Origin: UBA9676 sp036522155
Lineage (GTDB): Bacteria; Actinomycetota; Actinomycetes; Streptosporangiales; Streptosporangiaceae
Length of the DNA: 34,377 bases
Reading direction: 5' to 3'
Assembly (NCBI GenBank): GCA_036522155.1
Contig: DATDGI010000105.1
Coordinates: 1 to 34,377 of the forward strand
This document shows positions 1-8,291 of this stretch, in pieces; within the stretch, counting starts at the first letter, position 1, and each line of letters begins with the position of its first letter. The translations under genes were made by a program, and so were the position numbers. The notes under the pieces are model-generated. The model was given only the letters and a program-made list of their open reading frames with translations, ran no database searches and was not told the DNA's origin.

Positions 1-948
1 CTGGCCGCCCGGCACGCCCTGCCGCCCGAGCTCTACGTCGTCGAGCTGGGGGTGGGCAACGGCAGCCAGGCCCGCACCTGGCTGGACACCTTCGTGGAGC
101 TGGACCACGGGCACGGCCGTGACTACTACCGGCGGCTGCACTACCTGATGGGCGACTACTCGCCGCACGTGCTCGACCGGGCCCGGCAGGCGGTGGCCCA
201 CCACGGCGACCGGGTCAACGGGCTGGTGCTCGACGCCACCCGGCCGCTGCTCACGCTCGGGTTCCTGCGCGGCAAGGCGTTCTGCGTGTACATCTCCAAC
301 GTCTGGGACAACCTGCCGACCGACGAGCTGGCCAGCATCGGGGGCCGGCCCTACCTGGTCGAGGTGCGGGCCTACCTGCCGGACGAGGACGCGAGCCTGA
401 TCACCGCCCGCTACCGGCTGGCCGAAGGCGCGCTGGGCGGGCTGGCCGAGCGGCTGCTCCGGCTGGGACCTGAGCTGCTGGCCGAGGCGGCCGGGGGTGA
501 GCTCGGCCGCACCGATCAGGCGGTGGGGCTGTGGCGCGACATCTGGGCGGCACTCCGGCTGCAGGAACGGTACGTGCCGCTGGAAGGGCTGGACGGGTAC
601 CAGGTCTCCCCCTCACTGACCGGCGAGATCCTCCGGCCGCTGATGGAGGGCAGTGGCGACATCCGGATGCACGCCAGCAACGGGGCGCTGGCCAGCTTCG
701 AGGGCACGCTGCCGCTGCTGCACCCGTTCGGCCGGCTGCTGTGCCACGACCTGTTCCTCACCGAGCCGGCCCAGTACCACGCCGGGTTCTTCGGCCCCGG
801 CAAGTACGACGGCTCGGTCGTGAACTGGGTGAACGGCCCGCTGCTCCAGCTCATCGGCAACCGGCGCGGGTTCGACGTCCAGATCGCCCCGTTCCGGGCC
901 CGGCCCAGCTCCAACGTGAAGACGCTCACCGCGCAGGTGCGGGACTGA
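1..948 (+). CDS. SAM-dependent methyltransferase, 5' end outside window
   Basis: The reading frame is open from base 1 and ends with TGA at 946-948, giving at least 315 residues, so the true start lies upstream of the window. Near the visible N-terminus is a class I SAM-binding motif, VVELGVGNGS, followed about 30 residues later by an acidic strand end (MGDYSP) as expected for a Rossmann methyltransferase. The overall look resembles the MidA/COG1565 group, but I cannot fix the family. The substrate is unknown. Five bases separate it from a MetE-type gene that overlaps metK, so the three are probably cotranscribed. This would place a SAM consumer beside genes that make methionine and SAM. The methyltransferase call is firm; the subfamily is not. 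Confidence 0.75.
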   Translation: MAARHALPPELYVVELGVGNGSQARTWLDTFVELDHGHGRDYYRRLHYLMGDYSPHVLDRARQAVAHHGDRVNGLVLDATRPLLTLGFLRGKAFCVYISNVWDNLPTDELASIGGRPYLVEVRAYLPDEDASLITARYRLAEGALGGLAERLLRLGPELLAEAAGGELGRTDQAVGLWRDIWAALRLQERYVPLEGLDGYQVSPSLTGEILRPLMEGSGDIRMHASNGALASFEGTLPLLHPFGRLLCHDLFLTEPAQYHAGFFGPGKYDGSVVNWVNGPLLQLIGNRRGFDVQIAPFRARPSSNVKTLTAQVRD

Positions 949-953
949 TCGCC

Positions 954-2015
954 GTGCCCGCCACGACCCCCGCCGTCCTGCTGCCGACCACCGTGGTCGG
1001 CTCCTACCCGGTGCCGGAATGGCTGGAGCGGCTGAAGACCGACTACTACCAGCGCCGGATCAGCGCCCAGCACCTCAACGAGATCCACGAGGTCGCGATC
1101 AAGGCCGCGCTCAAGGACCAGGAGCTCACCGGCCTGGACATCGTGTCCGACGGGGAACTGCGGCGCGACAACGACATCGACTACCTGCTGGCCCGGATCC
1201 CGGGAGTGGACATCCCGCACCGGGCCAAGACCGACTACTACGACTACCTGGACGCGGCCGTCACGCGCCCGCTGCCCGAGCCCGCGGGCGAGCACGTCAG
1301 CCTGGGGCTGGCCGGTGACTTCGCGTTCACCAGGGAGCAGACCGACCGGCCGGTCAAGTTCTCCTTCACCGGCCCGTTCTCGCTGTCCCGGCGGATCCGC
1401 AACGGCGCCTACGACGATCCGGGGGACCTGGTCCGGGCGCTGGCCCGGTGGCTGAACGCGGAGGCGCAGGCCCTGGTCGCGGCGGGGGCGGATCTGCTCC
1501 AGATCGACGAGCCCTTCCTGGCCGGTTACCCGGAGGCGGCCGGGCTGGCCATCGAGGCCGTCAACATCGTCACCGCGGGCGTGGACGCGAGCTGGGCCCT
1601 GCACGTCTGCTACGGGAACCGGTACGCCCGGCCGCTGTGGGAAGGCCACTACGACTTCCTGTTCCCGGCCGTGCTAGCCGCCCGGATCGACCAGCTGGTC
1701 CTGGAGTTCGCCCGCAAGGGCCCCGGCGACCTGCGGCTGTTCCAGCAGCACGCGTGGGACCGGAAGGTCGGGCTCGGGGTGATCGACGTGAAGACGACCG
1801 ACGTGGAGTCACCGGAGCTGGTGGCGACCCGGATCCGCCAGGCGCTGGCCTTCGTGCCCGCCGAGCGGCTGGTCATCAATCCCGACTGCGGGCTGCGTCA
1901 CCTGCCCGCAGAGGTGGCACGGGCCAAGCTGCGGGCGATGGTGACCGGGGCCGGCCAGGTCCGCCGCGAGCAGCGGGCAGGCGCAGGCGCGAACAACGGA
2001 GGAAAGCGGCGATGA
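954..2015 (+). CDS. Short MetE-type cobalamin-independent methionine synthase (catalytic domain only)
   Basis: This 353-residue protein corresponds to the C-terminal catalytic barrel of MetE, without the N-terminal half of full-length (about 750 residue) enzymes. The zinc ligands expected for homocysteine activation are visible: His217 and Cys219 (HVC), Glu251 (VLEF) and Cys312 (NPDCGLRH). An N-terminal VGSYPVP motif is also typical of the family. Such 'core MetE' proteins transfer a methyl group to homocysteine, but the methyl donor differs between lineages and may not be methyl-folate. The start is GTG at 954, five bases after the methyltransferase stop, with no clear ribosome site, so translational coupling is likely. 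Its TGA overlaps the metK ATG. The donor specificity is unknown; the family call is firm. Confidence 0.85.
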   Translation: MPATTPAVLLPTTVVGSYPVPEWLERLKTDYYQRRISAQHLNEIHEVAIKAALKDQELTGLDIVSDGELRRDNDIDYLLARIPGVDIPHRAKTDYYDYLDAAVTRPLPEPAGEHVSLGLAGDFAFTREQTDRPVKFSFTGPFSLSRRIRNGAYDDPGDLVRALARWLNAEAQALVAAGADLLQIDEPFLAGYPEAAGLAIEAVNIVTAGVDASWALHVCYGNRYARPLWEGHYDFLFPAVLAARIDQLVLEFARKGPGDLRLFQQHAWDRKVGLGVIDVKTTDVESPELVATRIRQALAFVPAERLVINPDCGLRHLPAEVARAKLRAMVTGAGQVRREQRAGAGANNGGKRR

Positions 2016-3235
2016 GCACAGCGGACGCGGACGGCTTCGTCTTCACCTCGGAGTCGGTCACCGCCGGCCATCCGGACAAGATGGCCGACCAGATCTCCGA
2101 CACCATCCTGGACGCCGCGCTCGGGCAGGACCCGGCGTCCCGGGTGGCGGTGGAGACGCTGCTGACCACCGGCCTGATCGTCATCGCGGGCGAGCTGACC
2201 ACCAAGGCGGTGCTCGACTACGCCAGCCTGGCCCGCGCCTGCGTGCGTGACATCGGCTACGACAGCGGCGAGGTCGGATTCGACGCCGACGCGGTCGGGG
2301 TGATGGTGGCGCTGGACAAGCAGTCGCCGGACATCGCCCGCGGCGTGGACGCCTCCCAGGAGGTGCGCAACAGCGGTGACGGCGACCCCTACGACCAGGC
2401 GGGCGCGGGCGACCAGGGGATGGTGTTCGGCTACGCGACGAACGAGACCCCCGAGCTGATGCCCATGCCGATCACGCTGGCGCACCGGCTGGCCCGGCGG
2501 CTGGCCGAGGTCCGGGCCACCGACCTGGTGCCCGGGCTGCGCCCGGACGGCAAGACCCAGGTGACCGTGCGCTACGACGGGCAGGGCAGGCCGGTCTGGG
2601 TGGAGAAGGTGCTGATCTCCACCCAGCACGCCGAGGGGGTGGAGGACAAGTTGCCGGACGCGTTGTGGGCCCAGGTGGTCACCCAGGTGCTGCCGGGGAA
2701 CCTGTACGACCCGGCCGAGCTGCGGGAGAACTTCTACGTCAACCCGACCGGCCGGTTCGTGATCGGCGGGCCGGCCGGCGACGCGGGCCTGACCGGCCGG
2801 AAGATCATCGTGGACACCTATGGCGGGTTCGCCCGGCACGGCGGCGGCGCGTTCTCCGGCAAGGACCCGTCGAAGGTGGACCGCTGCGCCGCGTACGCCG
2901 CCCGCTACGTGGCCAAGAACATCGTCGCCGCCGGGCTGGCCGACCGGGCGGAAGTCCAGATCGCCTACGCGATCGGGGTGGCCCGGCCGTTCTCGCTGCT
3001 GGTGGACACGTTCGGCACCGAGAAGATCAAGCGCGGCACCATCCTCGACCTGGTGCAGGAGAACTTCGACCTGCGCCCGGCGGCCATCTGCGATCAGCTT
3101 GACCTGCGCCGGCCCCGGTACCGCGCCACCGCCGCCTACGGTCACTTCGGGCGCAGCGAGCCCGAGTTCACCTGGGAGCGGACGGACAAGGCCGAGGTGC
3201 TGCGGCGCCAGGCAGGCCTGGGCCGGCCCGGGTAG
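2012..3235 (+). CDS. metK: S-adenosylmethionine synthetase
   Basis: MetK makes SAM from methionine and ATP in the cytoplasm. The 407-residue length is normal for the family. Diagnostic motifs are present: the N-terminal FTSESVTAGHPDK, the GAGDQGMVFGYA signature near residue 130, and the glycine-rich loop GGGAFSGKDPSKVDR near residue 277. ATG at 2012 overlaps the upstream stop (ATGA) and follows GGAGGAAAG. It sits last in the operon methyltransferase, core MetE, metK, so methionine made by the preceding enzyme could be converted directly to SAM. Its stop is one base from the stop of the convergent aldehyde dehydrogenase. A second, housekeeping metK may exist elsewhere; that cannot be judged here. 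Confidence 0.95.
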   Translation: MSTADADGFVFTSESVTAGHPDKMADQISDTILDAALGQDPASRVAVETLLTTGLIVIAGELTTKAVLDYASLARACVRDIGYDSGEVGFDADAVGVMVALDKQSPDIARGVDASQEVRNSGDGDPYDQAGAGDQGMVFGYATNETPELMPMPITLAHRLARRLAEVRATDLVPGLRPDGKTQVTVRYDGQGRPVWVEKVLISTQHAEGVEDKLPDALWAQVVTQVLPGNLYDPAELRENFYVNPTGRFVIGGPAGDAGLTGRKIIVDTYGGFARHGGGAFSGKDPSKVDRCAAYAARYVAKNIVAAGLADRAEVQIAYAIGVARPFSLLVDTFGTEKIKRGTILDLVQENFDLRPAAICDQLDLRRPRYRATAAYGHFGRSEPEFTWERTDKAEVLRRQAGLGRPG

Positions 3236-3236
3236 G

Positions 3237-4691
3237 TCAGCTCGCGGTCCGGGCCGCGGGCAGGAACACCGACTTGGGCTTGAGATAGGCGGCCAGGCAC
3301 TCCGGGCCGTAGGCGCTGCCCTGGCCGCTCGCCCGGCCGCCCCACGGTGAGCCCAGGTCGGGCACGTACAGGTTGACCCCGAACGTGCCGACGTCGATGC
3401 TGCGCGCGATGGCCATCCCGTGCTCAGGGTCGGCGGTCCAGACCGAGCCGGCCAGCCCCGGGCCCGCGTCGTTGGCGATGGCCACCGCCTCGGTCTCGGC
3501 CGTGTACGGGATCACCGTGACGACCGGGCCGAACACCTCGCCCCGGCCGGCCACCCGGCCGCCGTCCCCGGCGGCCAGCACGGTCGGCTGGAAGTAATAG
3601 CCACGCACCGGCGCGCCCGGCCGGCGCCCACCGGTGACGATGCTCGACCCGGCGCCGGTGCTGGCGGCCACGTAGGACTCGACCCCGGCCCGCCGGCGCG
3701 GGCTGACCAGCGGCCCCATGCTGGTTTCCGGTGACTGTGGGTCGCCGACCACCATCGCTTCGGCCTCGTCCCGCAAGCCCGACACCAGATCGTCATAACG
3801 GCGGTGCGGTGCCAGCACCCGGGACGCGGCGAAGCAGGTCTGCCCCGAATTCGCGAACGCCAGCCGGCCCAGTGCCGCGGTCGTGGCGGGCAGGTCGGCG
3901 TCGTCGAGCACGATCGCCGCCGCCTTCCCGCCGAGGTCCAGGTTCACGCTCTTGAAGGTCTCGCCGCAGGCCACCGCGATCCGGCGGCCCACCGACACCG
4001 GGCCGGCGAAGGCGACCTTGTCCACGCCGGGATGCCTGGCGAGCAGTTCGGCCACCTCGTGGCCGCCGGTGACCAGGTTGAACACGCCGGATGGGAGCTC
4101 CGCCGCTTCGCACGCCTCAGCCAGGATGTAGGCGCTGAGTGAGGTCTGCGCGGCCGGCTTCAGCACCACCGTGCAGCCGGCCGCGAGCGCCGGCGCGAGC
4201 TGGCAGAGCGCGAGCGCGAGCGGGTAGTTCCACGGCGCGATGACGGCGCAGACCCCGACCGGTTCCTGCCAGACAACGGTCTGGCCGCGGAAGTTGATCG
4301 CGGCCCGCACCTCTTCCGGCTGCAGTGCCCGGGCCAGGGCCGCGTAGTAGCGCAGAATGGTGACCGGGGCTTCGGCGTTGTGCAGCCGGGACGCGGTGAT
4401 GGGCATGCCCATCTCGGCGGTCACCAGCCGGGCGATGTCCAGCGCCCGGTCCGCCAGCGCCGCCGCCAGCCGCTCCATGGCATCGGCCCGCTCGGCCGGG
4501 TCAGCGAGCGGCCAGGGGCCGGTGTCCAGCGCCCGCCTGGCCGCCCGGACGGCGATGTCCACGTCGGCCGGGCAGGCCGCCGGGGCCGCGCCCAGGATTT
4601 CCTCGGTGGCCGGATTGGCCACCGTGATCGCGTCCGGCGACGCCGAGGGCAGCAGCCGGCCCGCCACGTAGATATCCCGGTACTCGAGCAA
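3237..4691 (-). CDS. NAD(P)-dependent aldehyde dehydrogenase with Asp in place of the general-base Glu
   Basis: This is a 484-residue ALDH-superfamily protein. The PWNYP segment, the catalytic Cys286 in SGQTCFAAS and the EVFGPV motif are all present. The conserved general-base position, normally Glu in LELGGK, is Asp252 here (NLDLGGK); it lies 34 residues before the catalytic Cys, the same spacing as 268/302 in ALDH2. The usual FTGS segment reads FAGPVSVG. Activity is therefore likely but may be altered. I chose the TTG start at 4691 because AAGGTGG sits six bases upstream and homology begins at once (LLEYRDIYVAG). An in-frame opening further upstream reaches 4835 but would cover the promoter. 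It is divergent from a PucR regulator and may be controlled by it. The substrate is unknown. Confidence 0.9.
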   Translation of the reverse strand: MLEYRDIYVAGRLLPSASPDAITVANPATEEILGAAPAACPADVDIAVRAARRALDTGPWPLADPAERADAMERLAAALADRALDIARLVTAEMGMPITASRLHNAEAPVTILRYYAALARALQPEEVRAAINFRGQTVVWQEPVGVCAVIAPWNYPLALALCQLAPALAAGCTVVLKPAAQTSLSAYILAEACEAAELPSGVFNLVTGGHEVAELLARHPGVDKVAFAGPVSVGRRIAVACGETFKSVNLDLGGKAAAIVLDDADLPATTAALGRLAFANSGQTCFAASRVLAPHRRYDDLVSGLRDEAEAMVVGDPQSPETSMGPLVSPRRRAGVESYVAASTGAGSSIVTGGRRPGAPVRGYYFQPTVLAAGDGGRVAGRGEVFGPVVTVIPYTAETEAVAIANDAGPGLAGSVWTADPEHGMAIARSIDVGTFGVNLYVPDLGSPWGGRASGQGSAYGPECLAAYLKPKSVFLPAARTAS

Positions 4692-4792
4692 TCCAGGCCA
4701 CCTTGCTACGCCCTGCCGCCCTGCGCCCCGCCGGACCACCGGCCGCACCCGCGCCGGCCGTCCGGCCTGCCACGTTTCGTTAACTTTCCTGA

Positions 4793-4822
4793 AATGTGCG
4801 CAGCGCGCTACCCGGTTGTCAA
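4793..4822 (-). promoter_or_regulatory. Putative sigma-70-type promoter for the aldehyde dehydrogenase
   Basis: On the minus strand a perfect -35 hexamer TTGACA (4822-4817) is followed after 18 bases by CACATT (4798-4793), an imperfect -10. Transcription would start near 4786 and give a leader of about 95 bases before the TTG start at 4691. The -35 is exact; the -10 is weak, so this is a plausible assignment only. Confidence 0.45.
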
Positions 4823-4826
4823 GGTT

Positions 4827-4849
4827 GCTGGCCAAACCTCATGGCCAGC
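4827..4849. promoter_or_regulatory. Perfect 8-bp inverted repeat, candidate operator
   Basis: GCTGGCCA (4827-4834) and TGGCCAGC (4842-4849) form a perfect inverted repeat with a 7-base spacer. It lies just upstream of the TTGACA box of the aldehyde dehydrogenase and between it and pucR, the usual place for an activator or autoregulator site. The link to PucR is inferred from position only. Confidence 0.5.
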
Positions 4850-4851
4850 GG

Positions 4852-4868
4852 TTGTGGTATGACCACAA
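4852..4868. promoter_or_regulatory. Perfect 7-bp inverted repeat TTGTGGT-ATG-ACCACAA, candidate operator
   Basis: TTGTGGT (4852-4858) and ACCACAA (4862-4868) are a perfect inverted repeat with a 3-base centre, three bases from the previous inverted repeat. It lies 23 bases before the proposed pucR -10 box. Its AT-richer make-up stands out from the surroundings. A PucR or other dimeric regulator could bind here. Confidence 0.5.
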
Positions 4869-4890
4869 AGCCCGTCGCCGGCGGCCGACT

Positions 4891-4903
4891 TATGCTGCGG
4901 TAG
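4891..4903 (+). promoter_or_regulatory. Putative -10 box for leaderless pucR mRNA
   Basis: TATGCT (4891-4896) matches the actinobacterial -10 pattern TANNNT and lies six bases before the GTG at 4903. There is no ribosome site in front of that GTG. The spacing fits a transcript that begins at the start codon. No good -35 is visible. Confidence 0.35.
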
Positions 4904-6234
4904 TGACCGACAATCCGGCGGCTGCGGGCCGCTCCCCCGCGGGCGGCCACCAGCGCGATCTCGGCCGGGAGAACGTGCTGCTCCGGGAACTGGTCACGGT
5001 CTACCGCCAGCTGTCGGGCCTGGCGCTGCAGGACGCCGACCTGGCCAGCGTCACCCAGCTGCTCGCCGACCGGACCGCCGCCACGGTCGCCCTGGTCAGC
5101 CCGGTCATGGATGTCATGGCCGCGGCCGCACCGGGGGTGCCACCGGAAAAGGCCGCGGTGATGGTGGCCGAAGCACTGATCCACCCCCGGCTGGGGCAGG
5201 TGCTGCGCGCGTCCCGGCAGGGGCACCGGTCGCTGTGGCTGCCCAGCGTCGGCGGCATGCCCGCGATCATCGTGGCCCCGGTGCTGGTCGGTGACGAGGT
5301 GCCCGCCCACCTGATCACCCTGGACCCGCCCGAGCGCAGCGGGGACGAGGACATGAACCTCCTGGTCACCGAGCACGCCGCCACCATCTGCGGGGTGATA
5401 CTCGGCCGTGAGCACGTGGTCGCCGCCGCCGCCCGGCGGGTCAGGGACGACCTGGTCGAGGGCCTGCTGCTGGGCCGCGGCCGCGACGACACCGACACCA
5501 CCCGGTGGGCGGCCCACCTGGGCTACGACTCCTCGCGCGAGCACCACGTGGTCATCGTCGCCTTCGACATGCCCGCCCCCCGGGTGCCGCAGGACGCCGA
5601 CGCCGCCCGCCAGCGGGTCCGCGACGTCATCGAGCACTTCTTCGCCACCCGCGCCCCCGCCGTGATCATCTCGGCCCGGGAGTCGGAGGTGGTCCTGGTC
5701 GCGGCCGAGGCCGGAGCCGGCGGGATGGACCCGCAGCGGCTGGGCGCCACCTGCATCGCCCGGCTGGCCGAGCTGTTCCCGGACACCAAGGTGATCATCG
5801 GGGTCGGCGGGGCCTGCCGCAGCCCGCGCGAGATCCACCGCTCCTACGAGGAGGCGCACCGGACGATCGAGACCCTGCGCCGGATCGGCCGGACCGGGAC
5901 CGTGACCGCCTTCGCCGATCTCGGCATTCACCGGCTGCTGCTGCAGGTGCCGGATCTGGCCGAGCTGCGGTCGTTCGCGGATGACGTGCTGGGCCGCCTG
6001 TCTCGCAGCGAGCGGGAACGGCGGGCCGAGTACCTCATCACCCTCGCCTGCTACCTGCGGGAGAACAGCAGCCCGCAGCGGGCGGCGCGGTTCCTGCATG
6101 TCCACCCGAACACCGTGGCCTACCGGATCAAGCGGATCGAGGCCATCACCGGGCTGTCGATGGACAGCTACCGGGACCGCCTGACCACGCAGGTGGCGCT
6201 GGAAATCCTGGACGCGCTGGGAGACGAGCCATGA
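4903..6234 (+). CDS. PucR/CdaR-family transcriptional regulator
   Basis: This protein of about 443 residues has a GAF-like or purine-sensing N-terminal region and a GGDEF-like central region. It ends in the C-terminal PucR helix-turn-helix, visible as LACYLRENSSPQRAARFLHVHPNTVAYRI near the end (about residues 380-410). Members of this family control catabolic operons and bind their own intergenic regions. The start at GTG 4903 is chosen because homology begins soon after it and a -10 box sits at leaderless distance; an in-frame upstream start at 4816 would overlap the operators. Its stop overlaps the ATG of the methyltransferase/reductase gene (ATGA), so both are one operon. It is divergent from the aldehyde dehydrogenase, a likely target. 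The effector is unknown. Confidence 0.85.
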   Translation: MTDNPAAAGRSPAGGHQRDLGRENVLLRELVTVYRQLSGLALQDADLASVTQLLADRTAATVALVSPVMDVMAAAAPGVPPEKAAVMVAEALIHPRLGQVLRASRQGHRSLWLPSVGGMPAIIVAPVLVGDEVPAHLITLDPPERSGDEDMNLLVTEHAATICGVILGREHVVAAAARRVRDDLVEGLLLGRGRDDTDTTRWAAHLGYDSSREHHVVIVAFDMPAPRVPQDADAARQRVRDVIEHFFATRAPAVIISARESEVVLVAAEAGAGGMDPQRLGATCIARLAELFPDTKVIIGVGGACRSPREIHRSYEEAHRTIETLRRIGRTGTVTAFADLGIHRLLLQVPDLAELRSFADDVLGRLSRSERERRAEYLITLACYLRENSSPQRAARFLHVHPNTVAYRIKRIEAITGLSMDSYRDRLTTQVALEILDALGDEP

Positions 6235-8096
6235 CCGGCCGGATGACCTTCACTGACCTCCTGGGACAGCGGCTGCTGGTGTGCGACGGCGCCATGGGCA
6301 CCATGCTGCACGCGGCCGGATGCGCGCTCGACCGGGCGCTGCCCGAGGTCAGCCTGTCCGACCCCAAACTGGTCGCGGCGATCCACGAGAGTTACCTGTC
6401 GGCCGGCGCCGACATCATCCAGACGAACACCTTCGGTGCCAACCGGCTGTGGCTGACCGGCCATGGGTACCCGGACCAGGTCGAGGAGATCAACCGCGCG
6501 GCGGTCGGGATCGCCAGGGAGATGGCCGAGCGGAGCGGCCGCCCGGTGTTCGTCGCGGGCTCGGTCTCGCCCGCCGTGACCGCCCGGCTGCGGCGGCAGG
6601 TGGGCGCGGCCGAGCGCAAGGACGTGCTCGGCGAGCAAATCCGGGCGCTGGCTGCGGGCGGCGTCGATCTGCTGATCCTGGAGACGTTCGGCTCCCTGGA
6701 CGAGCTCGTGGAGGCGGTGCTGGTCGCCAGCGAGACCTGCGACCTGCCCATCGTCGCCCAGGCGACGTTCGCCGACGACGGGCACACGCTGGCCGGGGAA
6801 ACCCCGCACGAGGTCGCGTCGGTGCTCAGCGACCTGCCGGTCGTCATGCTGGGCACCAACTGCACCATCGGGCCCCAGCGGATGCTGGCCGTGGTGGAGA
6901 GCCTGGTCGCCTACAGCGCGCTGCCGGTGAGCGCACAGCCGAACGCGGGCCAGCCGCGCAAGGTCGGTCACCAGCGGTTCGAGTTCAGCATCGACGCCGC
7001 CTACTTCGCCCGTTACCTGCGGCGTTTCGCCGACGCCGGGGCGGTCATGGTGGGCGGCTGCTGCGGCACCACGCCGACCCACATCGAGGCCGCGGCGGCG
7101 GCCGTGGCTGGCCAGCCACCGGCCGGCCAGCCGGGCCGCACGGCGGCGGGCAGGCCGGCCAGCGCCCGGTCCGGCAGGTCCGGGCCGGCCAGCGGCCAGG
7201 CCAGCGTGCCCGGCCCGGCCACCGGCATCCTCGCGGCCCGGCTGGCGGCCCGGGATTTCGTGGTCGCGGCCGAGGTCACCCCGGCCGACGGCGGGGCCAG
7301 CCCCGCCATCGAGACGGTGCCGGCCCTGCGCGGGCACGGGGTCGAGCTGTTCGCGGTGACCTCACCGGAGACCCCGCGCCGGCACCGGGACTCGCTCGGG
7401 ATGGCGGTCCAGTTGCAGCAGCAGGCGGCGGCGGAGACGATCGTCACCCTGGCCACCTGGGACAAGACGATCATGACGCTCCAGGCTGACCTGCTCGGAG
7501 CGCACGCGCTGGGCATCCGCAGCGTCATCTGCGAGACCGGCAGCCCGCCGGTGCTCGGCGACTACCCGGCGGTGGACGGGATCTGGGAGGTCGACTCGCT
7601 CGGCCTGGTGACCCTGCTCGCGGGCCTGAACGCGGGCCGGGATCTGGACGGCCTGCCGCTGGCCACGCCCACCTCCTTCTGCATCGGCACCCGCATCGAC
7701 CCGGGAGCCCAGGACGCCGCGGCCGAGGCCGAGCGGATCGGTGCCGAGGTGGCGGCGGGTGCGCATTTCCTGATCACGCGGCCGCTCTACGAACTGGGCA
7801 CGCTCAGGGAACTGATCGCGGCCCTGCCGGGACCGCGGCTCCCGGTCCTGCTGTCGGTCGCCCCGTTGCGCAGTTTCGAGGAGGCCGACTACCTGGCGCA
7901 CGAGGTGCCGGAGGTGACCATGCCAGCGGCCACCCTGCGGGCGATGGAGCAGGCGGGCCCGGCGGCGCGGGCGGCCGGCCTGCGCCTGGCCGCGGACCTG
8001 CTCCGCCAGGCGCGGCCGCTGGTCGACGGCGTGGTGATCACCGTGGCCGAGGGCAGCGTACCCGCGCTGGCGCCGCTGCTGGCCGCCGTCTCGTGA
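6231..8096 (+). CDS. Bifunctional homocysteine S-methyltransferase / methylenetetrahydrofolate reductase
   Basis: This 621-residue fusion is built like Bacillus YitJ. Residues about 5-285 form a homocysteine methyltransferase barrel with an N-terminal CDGAMGTML motif and zinc cysteines in GTNCTIGP (near 213) and GGCCGTTP (near 275). An Ala/Gly/Pro-rich linker follows (about 285-330). Residues about 335-620 match MetF-type methylenetetrahydrofolate reductase, with the ET.LTCRD-like strand replaced by ETIVTLATWD. It could make methyl-folate and pass the methyl group to homocysteine. The ATG overlaps the pucR stop; an alternative ATG lies four codons in. Together with core MetE and metK it supports a local methyl cycle. 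An S-adenosylhomocysteine hydrolase is not present in the window. Confidence 0.9.
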   Translation: MTGRMTFTDLLGQRLLVCDGAMGTMLHAAGCALDRALPEVSLSDPKLVAAIHESYLSAGADIIQTNTFGANRLWLTGHGYPDQVEEINRAAVGIAREMAERSGRPVFVAGSVSPAVTARLRRQVGAAERKDVLGEQIRALAAGGVDLLILETFGSLDELVEAVLVASETCDLPIVAQATFADDGHTLAGETPHEVASVLSDLPVVMLGTNCTIGPQRMLAVVESLVAYSALPVSAQPNAGQPRKVGHQRFEFSIDAAYFARYLRRFADAGAVMVGGCCGTTPTHIEAAAAAVAGQPPAGQPGRTAAGRPASARSGRSGPASGQASVPGPATGILAARLAARDFVVAAEVTPADGGASPAIETVPALRGHGVELFAVTSPETPRRHRDSLGMAVQLQQQAAAETIVTLATWDKTIMTLQADLLGAHALGIRSVICETGSPPVLGDYPAVDGIWEVDSLGLVTLLAGLNAGRDLDGLPLATPTSFCIGTRIDPGAQDAAAEAERIGAEVAAGAHFLITRPLYELGTLRELIAALPGPRLPVLLSVAPLRSFEEADYLAHEVPEVTMPAATLRAMEQAGPAARAAGLRLAADLLRQARPLVDGVVITVAEGSVPALAPLLAAVS

Positions 8097-8115
8097 CCGT
8101 CCCGGGACGCCGGAA

Positions 8116-8131
8116 ACCCCGCCCCCGGGGT
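8116..8131 (+). terminator. Short GC hairpin after the methyltransferase/reductase gene
   Basis: ACCCC (8116-8120) pairs with GGGGT (8127-8131) around a 6-base loop, 20 bases after the stop codon. There is no T-run, so it would be a weak actinobacterial-type terminator at best. Confidence 0.25.
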
Positions 8132-8291
8132 CGTGGCCGGAACACAAGGGCGCGAAGATGACCTTGTGGCATGGGCCGTAGCGGCCCCCTGGCCGGTACC
8201 TCATGCTGAAGCGCACCCGCGGGAGTGCCGCGCCCGGGCCGTTCCGCGTACCGTGTCTCAGGGCCGGGCAACGGAAGCGACGGAGGCGATT

